A stretch of DNA of 64,000 nucleotides from Epiperipatus broadwayi (taxonomy: Eukaryota > Onychophora > Udeonychophora > Euonychophora > Peripatidae), in assembly GCA_028023455.1 (NCBI GenBank), contig JAQFVV010000323.1, positions 804,001 to 868,000 on the forward strand, read 5' to 3'. A program made the translations under genes and the position numbers. The notes under the pieces are model-generated. The model saw only the letters and a program-made list of their open reading frames with translations. It had not been told where the DNA came from and made no database searches. This document shows positions 12,601 through 25,025 of the stretch, piece after piece (within the stretch, counting starts at the first letter, position 1; each line of letters starts with the position of its first letter).

Positions 12601-14089
12601 CTGTGTATAAGCGCATTAATATTAAATTGAAATAAGGGTCAAAACAGTGATTTAAGCTTTAAGGAAATTTAAATAATCTGAAAATATATATTCTTTTATT
12701 ATTATTATTATTTTTAGTATTTAACGTAAATTTTATATAAAAGACAGTACATTTTTATTTTACAATGAGTATAACATTTGATATTGTAATGATATTATAT
12801 GTGTGTTTCTTTCTTATTTATGTATAATAAATATTTGTTATTGTTATGCATTTACATGCATGTCTTGTGTTTTAATATTTCAAATATCTCCAGAATCTAT
12901 ATCCAGCATCTATCTAGAGCTAATACATGATAACATTTAAGTATATGAATTGTCTTATATTGATTGATTTCCATAGTTCACTTACATAATTGATTTCCAT
13001 GATTGATGTCCATGGTTTACTTCCACATTTTACTTCAGCAATTAATTTTCATAATTCACCTTTATAAAATATTAACCCAAAAATTTTTTTCTTAAATAGC
13101 GGGGGGGGGGGTCATTTCGTGTGAATAAAGAATATACCCGACGCGTAAAATTTATTAGATTTAAAAGTACTAATTAAATTTGGCAAACAGATGATATGAA
13201 AGAGTATAAAAATGAGAGAAACTAGTCAATTTAGATACATTAAATAGTTATTTTGTTAGGAGCTGACATAAAATCCCTTTTCTGCTTTTGGTATTTAATA
13301 TGATTATCATTGGTAAACTCACATTAAAATTTAATTTGGTAAGTTTTGGGATCATATCCATTGCACTGTAATCTTTAATAATTGCACCTCATTCGCAGAT
13401 TAAGACTTTGAGAAAGAGTACTTCGATTATTAAATATAAGGGCTAGATTGAAATCAAGTATTGTAATTATTAAAATAAGGAAAATTCTATTATAATAATG
13501 ATAATGAATCTATAGTTAGTTGGAAGGCATATATGTGTGTTAATGAAGTAAGGTTAAAAGTTATCAGTTAAGAAGATATACATGAGAACATAACACAGGT
13601 ATTTAGTGTTATATAATTGTGACTATTGAAAGTGATAGATGCTTAGAACGAAAAATAAAGTAGTGGGATTTAATGGAAAGGATTGAAAACATTTCTTTAT
13701 TCTACTTTAAATTAAACATAAGTTATGAGTTCTCTGCGTCGATTACTAATTTATTTCTAGCCATTTATATATTAGAAATATACAAAACATTCTAGTAGTT
13801 ACTGCTCGAGATCATATATCTATATAAAGTTGTGGAAGAAAGTTGATTATTTAGTTAACAGATATAACTTATCACAAGAGGATTTACATAGGGTTATTAA
13901 GTTTAAAATTAAGACCATCATAAACAGAGTTTGAATTCCTCTCTTCATTAGATCCTATAGTTATAAGCAGAGATGATGATCTAGGGTGGGCATTACGATT
14001 TCATAGTTACAATTTGGTGCCTGGGTATACATAATCTTATTATTACTATCATTAGATAAACACACTCGCATTACTTGTTTTGTCCCAGA
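9683..14089. other. AT-rich non-coding DNA, 4.4 kb
   Basis: No coding region, RNA gene or mobile-element protein is recognised on either strand. Notable only for guanine runs at about 12520-12528 and 13100-13110 and a stretch around 11,600-12,500 with slightly higher GC and few long A/T runs. Exons too short to see by eye are possible. Confidence 0.55.
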
Positions 14090-14576
14090 GTTATTTTTCG
14101 ATCAACTATCTACTTGCACTAAAATATAAAAGGTGAAGTTGGCAGCCATCTACCTCAGCTCTGTGAAAAATTTTAATTCAAAAGCCCTTAGAACGCCAGC
14201 CATCCAACAAATCTCATCTCTATTGGTTAAGGTAAGGGTTTTTTATTAATATAGTTCTGATAGATGTGGGAAATTTAGCCCACAATCCAAAATATGGGAT
14301 ATGTTTTGAACCGCTTGATAGCACAATTAACAGTGGTAAAATCAGAATAAAAAATAAAAAAAGATCTCCCAGAATAAATGATAAATCTAAAAGAATTAGC
14401 TTCTTAATTCGAAGCCAAAAAAGGGTCAAGCATTATATAAACTAAAAATATCAAAAAAATGCAACAGACATCTAAAAAAAAAGAAATTATTTAGAAACGT
14501 CATAAAGGGTCTAGAACATAATAAAGAAGCAGTAAACCTGCCAAAAGATCAGAGTAAAGTTGATACTTCTCATACA

Positions 14577-15305
14577 ATGCTTAATTACAATGATAATAAT
14601 CATGACTATATGTATTCCCAAGATCTAATAAAAAATGTAAATGAATCTGATAATTACAATAAAGTTAAAACAACAAAATCTGAAGTCACTAAGTACTCCA
14701 TGAAGTTGAACATTCTCCAAAGCCTGAAGGGTAACATAGACCTAGGCATAAGATATATCTTAAACAACAGTGCAGAAAACTCACAGAGTTCCAACGTAAC
14801 CATTAATACTAAGAAATTTTATTCACATAGCGTGCCTAAATACTGGAATACTAACCTTAGGCTGCTGAAAATACTGAAAGCCAACAATGTTTCTAGCATA
14901 GGCTCTACCATTCCCGAAGCACATGCAAATGTTTCAAATGTTAACGTAATTGCCAATGCGGTGGAATATACTTTAGACAACAGCATAACATCCAATCAAA
15001 ACTCTGAAGGTTGCATTCAAGATGAAAAAATATCACAAACTCACTTAAAAATGAACTCTCAAATCATAAAAGGAAATAAACCTTCTAGCACTAATAACCA
15101 AAATTCGGCCTCCGATAATTCAAGTGCTATAGAAAAATATGGAAAGCAGAAAATCGCAACGACATCCGATGACGCAAACAAAAATGAAGACAGCGTAAAT
15201 ACAGCGGAAGATTTATGTAAGCTTTGTGAAACCATTTGTACACACAAGATGCTAATTAAGGCACATAAGACCAAGCATAATACAACAGCTAACCTCAATG
15301 TCTAA
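14577..15305 (+). CDS. LINE ORF1, N-terminal part: Asn/Ser-rich with C2H2 finger
   Basis: A 242-residue frame, rich in Asn, Ser, Lys and Thr, with no predicted membrane segment. Near its end (residues 214-234, bases 15216-15278) is a classical C2H2 pattern, C-x2-C-x12-H-x3-H. The start at 14577 is the first ATG after in-frame stops upstream. The frame ends at 15305, and ORF1-like composition resumes in the same frame at 15498 after a gap of about 190 bases containing stops, so this may be an N-terminal portion of ORF1 cut off by indels. Role is inferred: nucleic-acid binding or RNP packaging of the LINE transcript. It has no close family I can name. Confidence 0.6.
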   Translation: MLNYNDNNHDYMYSQDLIKNVNESDNYNKVKTTKSEVTKYSMKLNILQSLKGNIDLGIRYILNNSAENSQSSNVTINTKKFYSHSVPKYWNTNLRLLKILKANNVSSIGSTIPEAHANVSNVNVIANAVEYTLDNSITSNQNSEGCIQDEKISQTHLKMNSQIIKGNKPSSTNNQNSASDNSSAIEKYGKQKIATTSDDANKNEDSVNTAEDLCKLCETICTHKMLIKAHKTKHNTTANLNV

Positions 15306-15497
15306 ACTCAACGTCATAAATATTACTGATAATAAACATAAAAATTATTCTTACCAGCCTCCGATTCTAAAACCAACGAAATATCTACGGAAATAAATGA
15401 TAAAAATAATATTGATTTTAACTGTAATAGTAATAATAAACAAAATTCACATCATAATATACCTAAAATAAAGACCTCCAAACAAACAATCTCAGAA

Positions 15498-17075
15498 ATG
15501 ATCCACGAGTTTTCAGATGCTACAGTGAATAACGACGAATACTGTTCAACAGGCTACACTTCAACTAGCCCGTCACTCATAGCGGATAAACAAGGTACTA
15601 AAGAAAAATTTTTTAATACGGACGTAATCCATTGGCCTGAACCGGCACATAAATTAAATAATAAAGGCACCAAAACTAAAAAATACACAGAAACAAATAG
15701 CTGCAGGGCATATATTAATGATAATACTACACTAATATCTGAAGATTCAACAGAAAATAATGCAATAGCGTCACTTCCCATATTGACGCATTCAACTAGC
15801 AATAAACGTGAGACTCAACCAAAAATTAACCCCGCGAACAATTTATCGTCTGAAAAAAGCTTTTTAACTAATTCAAACTCGCCCAAAACTGATACTATAA
15901 ATAAATATAGTTCTGAAACAACACACACGCGTAATACAATATCGGAACCCGTATTAAAACATACCAATACAATTAGTGTCACTAGTGTTCAAAATACTTC
16001 CTTACAAAGCATGCCACTTTCTATAGATGAATTCCCAACTCTTCCCTCTTACTCTCAGTATCTCAACTACCAGAGAGAAGAAGAACAAAATAAAATTTTC
16101 CATACCGGTCATAAGGGAAACTATTCAACAATCAAGCAGACAAACCCATCACTAGATTTGACACAGAGTGATTTAAATTACCTTTCTCACATAACACCTA
16201 TTTCAAAAAACTGTAATACAATGGCTAACAGTTCATCTAGGAGCCACATATCATATGCTAACATAGCAAAAATTGGTACTACAAGTCCATCTAAGTCTAT
16301 ACAAAATACCAACAACTTAAAAACTAATTCATACAATGAAACCTGCTCCATACCCGGAACAGCAAGTAAAATTAATCACGACCTTACCATGTTAGATATA
16401 CTAAAACTAAAAAATCTTCAACAGGAAAATCAAACCTTCTTGGGGCTTGAGACCGATGAATTCTCCATAAATGACTTCACTGAGAAACAATACCAAGGCC
16501 TCTGTGTTGAATTCAACCAAACAATACCTCCAACCCTCCTCAAATCCTTAGTAAACTACCACAATGATAAAAGTGTTGTTTTGGCTGTGACAGAACCAAA
16601 TTGCTCACTCCATAATTTCCCCATTACAGCACTATACGAATTGATAAAATAATACAAATTAACAGAGGGCATACACCAGATCCTCACTCACCCAAACAAC
16701 AGATACATTGCTGTTGAATTTGCCACTTGGGCCTTCCGAAATGAATTTAAATCAAATTTCAAAAAACTAGACAACAAATTCCTTATATATGTTGATACAA
16801 ACAGACCTGCTACCCTTATCGGAACCCTCAAGAATTGTATCATGGGCCTTGACAATAATCTCCTCCAAGAAATCCTTTTACCTTACGGGAAAATCCAGAA
16901 TTTCTCATATCTGCCAGTAGACAAGATGATCAAGTCCATCCTATCCAACACTGCATCATTTCAAATTCAACTAAGAAAAGGCCTAGGGCCCACCGACATA
17001 CCAACTACCATTAAAGCAAAAGGTTGTCCAATGCCCAGCAAAAATATGCACCTCTTGTGGTCAAAAGGAAAATAA
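15498..17075 (+). pseudogene. LINE ORF1, central part: disordered region and RRM-like segment, with in-frame stop
   Basis: A long Ser/Thr/Asn-rich region includes the words DEFPTLPS (about 16030) and SYANIA (about 16255); the latter resembles a short motif often placed before the RNA-binding region of LINE ORF1 proteins. From about 16500 the composition becomes hydrophobic/charged (LCVEFNQTIPPTLLKSL, then IAVEFATWAFRNEF), as expected for the RRM-like fold of ORF1p. A TAA at 16650-16652 interrupts it, but the same frame continues with matching content to 17075, so the stop is a mutation. It would coat LINE RNA and assist strand annealing (family knowledge). Confidence 0.7.
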
Positions 17076-17981
17076 GTTTCACAAATGTAGCACCTCATAC
17101 ACTCACACCTGCTAATGTCACACATAATGAAATGCCAACCACAAACACTCCAGGCCTGCATACTGCTGAAGCTGAAGTCGAATCCTACAGTAGAGTAACC
17201 AACACCAAAGACCTTATGAATCCTAATAAACTCAAGGAAAAACCATCCAATGACAGCAAACAGATACAAATAGCATATCAAAACCCAAATGGCTCCAAGC
17301 CTAGAGATAACTCCCAGAAACCAGACAACTTACCAAAAAGCTCAAAATCAAAAGGATCAAATAATGCCTCTAGACGCAAAAATCTAACAATCTTTTCTGA
17401 TGATACAGATGATGAAACTTTCAGCATAAACCATCAATACCATAACAATGCACTCGGAACCCTAAGACCTCTAAGATCAAAACCAGCAGTTTCTAACACT
17501 AAATCTATAATGGACGCATCGAAACTATCAATATCCTATATAAATTCATCCCATATGAAAGCTCCCACTCCTACAAAAAATAGATCTTCACCACCCATCT
17601 TTGACTATGATCTTTGACTATGACTCAGACATTGATTTCAACCTACCCCCTAATGCTAATAATAAACAAAAATCTTCCAAACTTTCAAAAGCCCACTCCT
17701 TTCAGGACTCACACCTATCTCCTGTTTCCAAGCCAAACTACCTAAAGTTCTCCTTTCCCTACAGTGTAAATTCTATTCTGGAAAAAAACAAGAGGAAGGT
17801 ACAAAGCACACCAAAAAACTCTCTCAGTCATGAATCACACAATGAAACTGAGCTCTTTCGAGCTGATTTCCACAGGCCATCCTTACCAGATCAGAAATTC
17901 AGTGATCACAAGGACCATTACAACCTTCAATCAAAGATTCTGCTGCCGGTAAAACCAAGCAGCAATAATCTTTATGGATAG
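17024..17981 (+). pseudogene. LINE ORF1, C-terminal part: CCHC-type knuckle and Ser/Pro-rich tail
   Basis: In a third frame, 17032-17112 encodes a Cys/His cluster (CPAKICTSCGQK, then FHKC and a final Cys) typical of the zinc knuckle after the RRM-like region. The tail continues in the frame 17024-17617 (TIFSDDTDDETFSI) and then 17601-17981, which share a duplicated Asp-Tyr/Phe-Asp-Tyr motif at their junction. The last codons end NLYG-stop at 17979-17981, overlapping the ORF2 start. Two small indels therefore separate these segments from one ORF1 protein. Confidence 0.7.
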
Positions 17982-20900
17982 GATCAAGTGCCAAATCATT
18001 GGTCTTAACATCAGGGGAATTAATTCTTCTGACCGTTTATATATGATTAAACATTTTTTCCATCTTACCATCTCCTCATATTTTATTCTTAGGAGAGACC
18101 AAATATCACCTAAACTCCAACCCTCACATAATTCTCGAACTTTCAAAACTGGGCTTCCCTCTTCTGTCTACTAATACATCAGCTGCTGGAGGGGTAGGAA
18201 TCATCATTAATAACAGGAAACCACCTTCTTCCTATAAAGTGCTTTACCATGATGCCAATATCATTGCAATCAAGCTTATATACCAATCTAGTGAATTCAT
18301 TGCAATATACGTATACTGCCAAAACAACCCATTGACTTATTCTAGAATAATACACACCATAAATCTCATCACTGCAAACAACACAGGCCCTACAATCCTC
18401 TTGGGGGACTTCAACCTGCAATATGATGTGTTCACATGGAAATACCTCCATCTCTTAGCCAGGGGTTTCATAAATGGCAGAGGTTTCTTCCCTGCAGATG
18501 TATACTCATTCTATACGAAGAGCTCTAGAACACTGATTGACCTAATGTTTTACACCTCAGAGCTGCACTATGGTTTGGAAGCCAAGCTTCAACCCATTCC
18601 CTTCTCAGACCATCTTGCTCTGATAGCATCTCTAGATCTGGACTCCTACACTCCCATAGACTACAATAAAACAATCAGAATTATAACTAAAGCTGCTGCC
18701 ATGGAAGCTATCTTCTCAGATGCCTACATACTCTTTGAAAAAATTGACATTCTTAACCTAAATCCTGAGGAAGCCTGGTTCGCCTTCACAGGCATTCTCC
18801 AAACCATAATCATACAGCACACCAAAAAACATAAAGGGTCAACAACCCTTATGAATGAGCTTGATTTGCTTCACCATATGATTAAAAATTTTTCAAGTGA
18901 TGGTACTATAGACAACCTCCTATTACTTAAAACACAGTACAAGCAGAAACAAGCTGCGATTGCTGAAATAATAGCAACAAAGAATGCTAGGTTATACTTA
19001 CCTGGCCAACACTGCTGGACATGTGGCTATCTCAGATGGGCTCTGGGGGCAAGGAAGAAACAAAAACTCCTTTGTTCCTCCTCATCGGTGGTAGCCATAC
19101 CTCTGGCAACCAAATGCTCATTCAAATAGAGTCATATTTCAAAAACCGCCTATCAAACTCTGTTACCTACCCCACAAATCAGTGGCATGAGACATCACAA
19201 AACAATGAACATGGAATAACATTATCAAACATCAAAAACCGCTTGGCCGCCCTACCGTCCAATGTCCATCCAAGACTACACAGCATTCCAAAGTTCATAC
19301 TTAAGCACATTGAGAATTTCACAGCTCCCATAGTATTAAAACTAATTAACCATCTTGTGAACAGCAAAAAAATCATTCCCAAACTTTATCCCATAGTGAT
19401 GGTCCCCTTTCTTAAGAAAAACTGGGACGAATCTGCTCTATCTAGCATAAGACCAATCTCCATGACCCCAATCCTGTTAAAGACTCATTGAAGGTGTGAT
19501 CAAGGAGAAAATACAAGATGTTATTCTGGACAACATATCCCAGTTGCAATTTGCAAAGAAGGGCTCATCCACACTCTCTGCAATCGGGGAGGTAAAAATT
19601 CTCTGTGATCATATCAGATCCAAGAATTTATGCAAACCCATTGCCGTTCAGCTAGACATCTCTGAAGCATTTGATTCAGTAGATGTCAACATCCTGCTCA
19701 ATTGCCTCTCAGCACTAGACATTCCTACTCAAATCATTCAGATATTGGACAATCTACTAAACAATAGATTGGTCCACATTTCCCTGAATGGTTTCTTTAC
19801 AGATGGTTTTATTCCTTCAAAATCCATACCCCAAGGATCTCCACTTAGTGGTGTCCTATTTATACTCTACTTAAACCTCCTTCTTAAACAGATTGAGGCA
19901 GAACTTCCAGGAATCTATATACCCCAGCTGAAGAAACACTGTAAAGCATTTGCCTACATGGATGATATCCTTGACACCTTACCCTCCCAAAAATATCTAA
20001 AACCTCTCGTACAAATAAACAAAAAATTTTCCGAATCCTCCAAACTTTCCTTCAACCTCAACAAGTCATCGGCCTGGAAAATCAATACCGGCAAGAAGAT
20101 ATCATCACCTTTCTCAGAAGACCCTCAAAACATTTTGGGGTTTCCCATATACAAGTCACCACAAGCCAAGTTAATACAAATACAGAATTCCATCATTGAA
20201 GCCACCACCAACACAGTTAAAAACCTTGCCAAGGTTTATTTATCACTGCAAGGGAAAATCTCTCTCCTCAATATCAAGGTAATGGCAAAGATTAGCTACT
20301 ATCTACCCATAATTAACATGACAAAGACTTTCAATACAAAAATCAACCAAATCAGTGCACGGCTGTTGTGGAATGGTAAAACAGCAGCCATAGGAATTGA
20401 ACGCATGCAGCAACAAAGTAAAAATAATGGTATGTCGTTGCATGCAATATTTTATATATACTATCAAAAGTGCCACTCTCTGATCCACATACTACAAAAG
20501 AAATTTTCCCCAGATTGTATCGGAACAACCAGTCATTCCATCAGACAGACCTCCACCTTCAAAGATAAGCTGGCTAAATCAGATACTTGACTACCTTTTC
20601 GCTCACAATGGCCACTCTACCCTAGTATTCAGACAAAAAATCTCCATTTGGGATGCTCATGGCCTGCTTTTTTCCACACAAAACTCTACCATTCCTTACC
20701 TCAGTGGTAACAATCACATGGTCACCAGGTTTTTCAAGCATCTCAAGCTGGAGCCAAGGTTCCTGGACTTTCTCATAAAAATCAACCTGAATTCACTCCA
20801 GACAAACTGGTTCCTGCACTGCAGGAGATTCCTCGAGAATATAGATCCTATATGTCACAACTGCCATAGAACATGTGAAACCTTTGATCATATGATAAAT

Positions 20901-21197
20901 GATTGCCCAGCATATGACAAAATCAGAACTTTCATTACTTACCACTGCCACATTTCCCTGAACAAAATCTTAAATATTAAATGCTGCTTCCTGTCCAGGG
21001 ATTATGTCACCACAAGACTCTCAACCTTTCTCACTTATGCCATCTGGATGGCCAGATGTCACAACAAATTTACCTTTCCTCATCCCAAGCCTGAAGACAC
21101 ATTCATTTCCAAGCTAAAGGAATTTCCCCATAAGGACAGAATAATCTCTTCCAGATTTTTATTTGACAGCACGTGGAGCCTGATTAAGCTGGATTAA
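17974..21197 (+). pseudogene. LINE ORF2: AP endonuclease, reverse transcriptase, C-terminal zinc finger
   Basis: The start ATG at 17974 overlaps the ORF1 stop (ATGGATAG). The endonuclease opens with QIIGLNIRGIN, then GGVGIIINN (about 18187), the metal-site word LGDFN (18401-18415), SRTLIDLMF (about 18523) and the catalytic SDH (18605-18613). The RT contains RPISMTPILLKT, QLDISEAFDSVD (about 19648), IPQGSPLSGVLF (about 19828) and FAYMDDI (19949-19966). A C-x2-C-x8-H-x4-C finger lies at 20853-20906. Frame changes near 18,100, 18,990, 19,485 and 20,575 break it into pieces. Restoring frames on paper would give about 1,070 residues, a usual ORF2 length. It nicks target DNA and reverse-transcribes LINE RNA (family knowledge). 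It is not functional as it stands. Confidence 0.93.
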
Positions 21198-21320
21198 CAA
21201 CACCAGTAACCACATCAGAACATTTGGTTGCCTGACTAACATGGATAACTATTATTTTTGATTTACAATTGTATCATTATTACATATGATTTTTCAATAA
21301 AATTATTTAATAAATATGGT
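21198..21320 (+). other. LINE 3' untranslated region
   Basis: About 110 bases follow the ORF2 stop and contain two overlapping AATAAA-type words near 21296 and 21311. No long poly-A tail is present. The boundary with the host DNA is not sharp, and I found no convincing target-site duplication. Confidence 0.55.
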
Positions 21321-24300
21321 TTTTATAGAAAAGGTTAGAATATATATATATGCTTCCGCTTTTGGTTTTTGAATTTAATGGCAGTTGAGGCAGGTTAGAA
21401 AGTAACCGAAAGTACTACTGCGGATTTAAGGATTGTTTGTAATTGTTTGTAAACCGTTACAAATATTATTTCAATTATAATTACAATATTGTTTTTAATT
21501 AACGGATATTTTATTTCTTTTACACACACACATATATATATATATATATATTCTAACATTTGTAATTTTACTAAATGAATATCTTAAATATAGAGATTTC
21601 TAACAAAATTATATTTACTAAATGAATAGATTTTGGCTAGGGGGATTGAAATTTTTAGGCATCCATGTTGTAGCCCATTACTACCGAATGAGAATATCTT
21701 AACTATCGGAATTATCACTGTATAAATTAAATATTTTTCTAAGTATAGATTTAATATAATAATTTCTCAAGTACAATGTATAGACCAATATATTTCATAC
21801 ATATAAATTAAATATAATCTCCTTCGTGCGACCGCGTTACAAGCCAATTGTAACGAAATAAAAATCAATTCAAACAAATGAAAAGTTATTCTTTATTTTG
21901 TTAACTTTATAAAAACTTATTAAATTAACATAAAACACATTTTGCAATCTCTCGATCGGTCATCCCCATTGGATTTTAAATAGCATTAAAACGATTGGGA
22001 AAGTTTACAAATATCAAATATAATATTGAATAGTTTAAGCTAATTATAACTTTATTTTAATCAATGATAATTTCTATTCAAATGGTCGCACATCCACATT
22101 ATGGATTGATTATACTATATTTCAAATATATATGGCATTTCAACACTTGCAGCTAAATTGCATGCCAATTATACCATTTTATAGAGGGATCGATGGATGC
22201 TCATCATTCCCAGCTAACACTATTTCTTAAGCCAACCGGGATGATGATGATGGTACAGAACATCTATAATTTTAATTGCCAGGGCGCCAAATTGCAACTT
22301 TCATAAAATATAAAGGTTAAATATCAGTTCAATACTCTTAGTAATAATATTGCATGAATGGGTTAATACATAATCGATTTAACTGAGAACGCATTAAAAT
22401 TGACAATATTAATATCTTTAAGAATTCAAGGTTATTCTCAGTGCATTCCCCATTCACTATGATTAAAGCTACAATTAAATTTTATTCTAATTTTAAAGTT
22501 CTATATTCATCTCCACCTTCCTGCTCCACCCCTTCAGCAACTTCACATCCATATGTCTATTACACTATTATTTATTTGACTATTAAAATTTACATTTTTT
22601 TTGTACTAGCTCATTTCTCTCATTATAATCTCTTCTCACGGTTTTTCGAATAATTAGGTGTTGAAATCGAGTAAGCTGCGATAGATTATTGGTGATAAAC
22701 ACTCCTCTCTTGATCACCTCCAAGGTGATCTTGGTTGTCTTTAATGCAGTTAATATCTATTGACATTAGAGCTTGGAATAATTTATGCCTATTAATTTTT
22801 TTTATAAACACATCATAAACATATTCACGATTATAACAAACTTATAAGGAAGTGTGTTAGAGAGGGTTTGAATACAACAGATGGGGAAAGAATTTTATGC
22901 CCACCCCACTGCACTCACTATCACTCAATAACTATCACTATTCACAGTCTATACTTCAATAATATTAAATTATTTGGTAATTTTAAGTATCTGAAATTAA
23001 CTTTTTAAATAATTCTACTGAATATTAGTTACGTACATGATAATTCAAATATTAATAATAATATATTGATGTATGATTGGATTGGAAATATCTAGATAAT
23101 AATAACCCACAAAAACATAGAGACATACACAAATTTTATTTAAAACAAATAAATTTTATTTGACAAACTATAATTCAATACAAAAACATATACATTATAT
23201 TTACGCTTCCATTTCATCTTAAATATGGTGAATACCAATTTCTTCCCATTTTCAATACTTTCCCTTTTATTACTGATTTGTTTTAGAACTAATTTTTCCC
23301 CTAATTAAATTTAATAATTTTATTTAATGAATCTAAAATTAATATTACCTCGCAAATTTTTTGATCTTATCCTATCATCCTGATCAAACATTCTTTTGCC
23401 CTAATCTTTACAACAGAGATATCTTAATAGTAGTGAGACTAAGTCATTGTAAATAAATTGGCATCAAGATCAATCATCATCATAGTGCACACACTCTATG
23501 CTCATGTTCTTTTGACATAATAATAGTTTAACAATATTACCTTTCCAGCAAAGTTCTCAGCTGGCCATGCTCATATTTATTAAATAATTTTATATACGCA
23601 TTGCTTACGCTTACGCTTAAACATTCATAAGTTTTATCCAACCCTTAATTTCACATTTATCAACATTATTTTTGGCTCGAATGATAAATTAAATCTATAA
23701 AACAATATTCAGATACACCAACCGCACATACATTATCTGCATTCATTCTGACATTAAATTGAGTTTGCAACCTGGTATCCGATACTTATAATAATGCTTA
23801 TCATGGCTATCTCTCATACACATGTAAGGAATATCAAATATTAATATGAGGCAGGCAGTGACCCGAATAAGAGAGAACCTTTTCACTAAGGTTGAGATAT
23901 GCTAGGATTTTTATCACTAGTCATACAAAACATAGGTATACCAATCACCTCTGGCCATCAAAATAAGAAACCTTCTTATGGCGTAGAGAATACTCAAGTG
24001 GGAAAACTCTTCTACTGGGTTCAAATACTTTATGAATATAGCATAAATCTTAGTGAGCTAGACTTCACTGGTTTTGTGAAGACCTTTGTCTATCACATAC
24101 ATACAGGTTGAAACATCAAATTATACAAGTAAAACTTTCATATCTTTAATATTCTTGCAAACTAGTGCACTGGAATATGGGCCCATACATTTTTAAAGCA
24201 TAAATCAGCTTGTTTCTGGCCTTAAATCTATGATAACAATAATAATAAATAATAAGAAATGCATATAAAATTCTCAAAACTATTTCCATGCACTTTTATA

Positions 24301-24424
24301 AGAAAATGATGATGTTTTAGTTCAATAGACATGCAATTGTATTCACAAGTCTAAGCATTTGACAATAACTTCTAATACCACAATAATATCTCTAAGTTTA
24401 AGTTTTTTTTTTTAAATTGTTTGT
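21321..24424. other. AT-rich non-coding DNA
   Basis: Contains TA runs near 21332 and 21533-21551, a segment at about 21355-21480 that is also present in diverged form at 61135-61250, and a small stem GATCACCT/AGGTGATC near 22710. No protein-coding region is recognised; the few short open frames have no family features. Confidence 0.55.
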
Positions 24425-24625
24425 AAAGCATTTTAAATAAGGCATATCAGAATGACATGATGTCAATTTCACCTACCCCTAAATGACAATAATAGCAAAA
24501 GCATTTAAATAAATATATATAAAATTATCTGATATCAATATCATCTACCCCCAAAATAAAAAAAACAAAAACATTTAAATAAACATATACAAAATGATCT
24601 GATATCAATCTCTACCCCCAAAACA
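24425..24625. repeat. Three-unit degenerate tandem repeat, about 70 bp per unit
   Basis: Units begin near 24425, 24496 and 24566. Each has a CATTTAAATAA-like start, TCTGATATCAAT and CTACCCCCAAAA. The first unit is the most diverged (ATGTCAATTTCACCTACCCC). No function is evident. Confidence 0.85.
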
Positions 24626-24943
24626 ACACAATGGTAATTATAACATGAATTACTTTTAAAATAGAGGATATACATGATATACTATGAAGAAAGAAATTTT
24701 TTTTAAGTAAATGTCCTACACACATAAAGAGTGAATAAATAAATAAAAATTATACTTATATAAAGTTCTTTAGCAAGTGTCCTCCAATATCCAGGTTTTA
24801 ATTTTTTCTTTTTCCTTTCCTCCATAATCGGTTTATAAGAGCACATAAGTCTTTGCAGCAAAAAGTTATTTTGATAGAGTTTGATTCTTCTGCCATCATA
24901 TATACAATTCTTATTTTGCTGAACCCGTGTTCCACATTTCCAA
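24626..24943. other. AT-rich spacer between two short tandem repeats
   Basis: No recognisable gene or repeat. Confidence 0.55.
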
Positions 24944-25025
24944 TTCTATGCAGGTTACAGTTAAACTTTTTACTTTTATGCAGGTTATAGTTAAACTTTT
25001 TAATTTTATGCAGATTTCAGTTAAG
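24944..25025. repeat. 30-bp tandem repeat, 2.7 copies
   Basis: Units at 24944, 24974 and 25004 share TATGCAGGTTA and AGTTAAACTTTTTA; the last copy is partial and most diverged. Confidence 0.88.

Larger units (their letters stand above)
14090..21310 (+). mobile_element. Nearly full-length two-ORF LINE (non-LTR retrotransposon), inactivated
   Basis: About 7.2 kb carrying, in order, a 5' leader, an ORF1 region (14577-17981) with zinc fingers and an RRM-like segment, and an ORF2 region (17974-21197) with AP endonuclease, reverse transcriptase and a C-terminal zinc finger, followed by a short 3' untranslated region with AATAAA-like words near 21295-21315. The 5' boundary is approximate: the base composition changes near 14,090. 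The element copies its RNA at a nicked target (family knowledge). At least four frameshifts in ORF2 and a stop plus frameshifts in ORF1 mean this copy cannot make intact proteins, yet reading frames remain long, so it is a fairly young insertion. Clade is uncertain: the RT core looks closer to the Tx1/L1 side than to CR1 or RTE. Confidence 0.92.

Noticed and set aside
15059-15802. Minus-strand hydrophobic frames inside LINE ORF1.
   Set aside because: Antisense shadows of the Asn/Ser-rich ORF1 frames; no independent motif.
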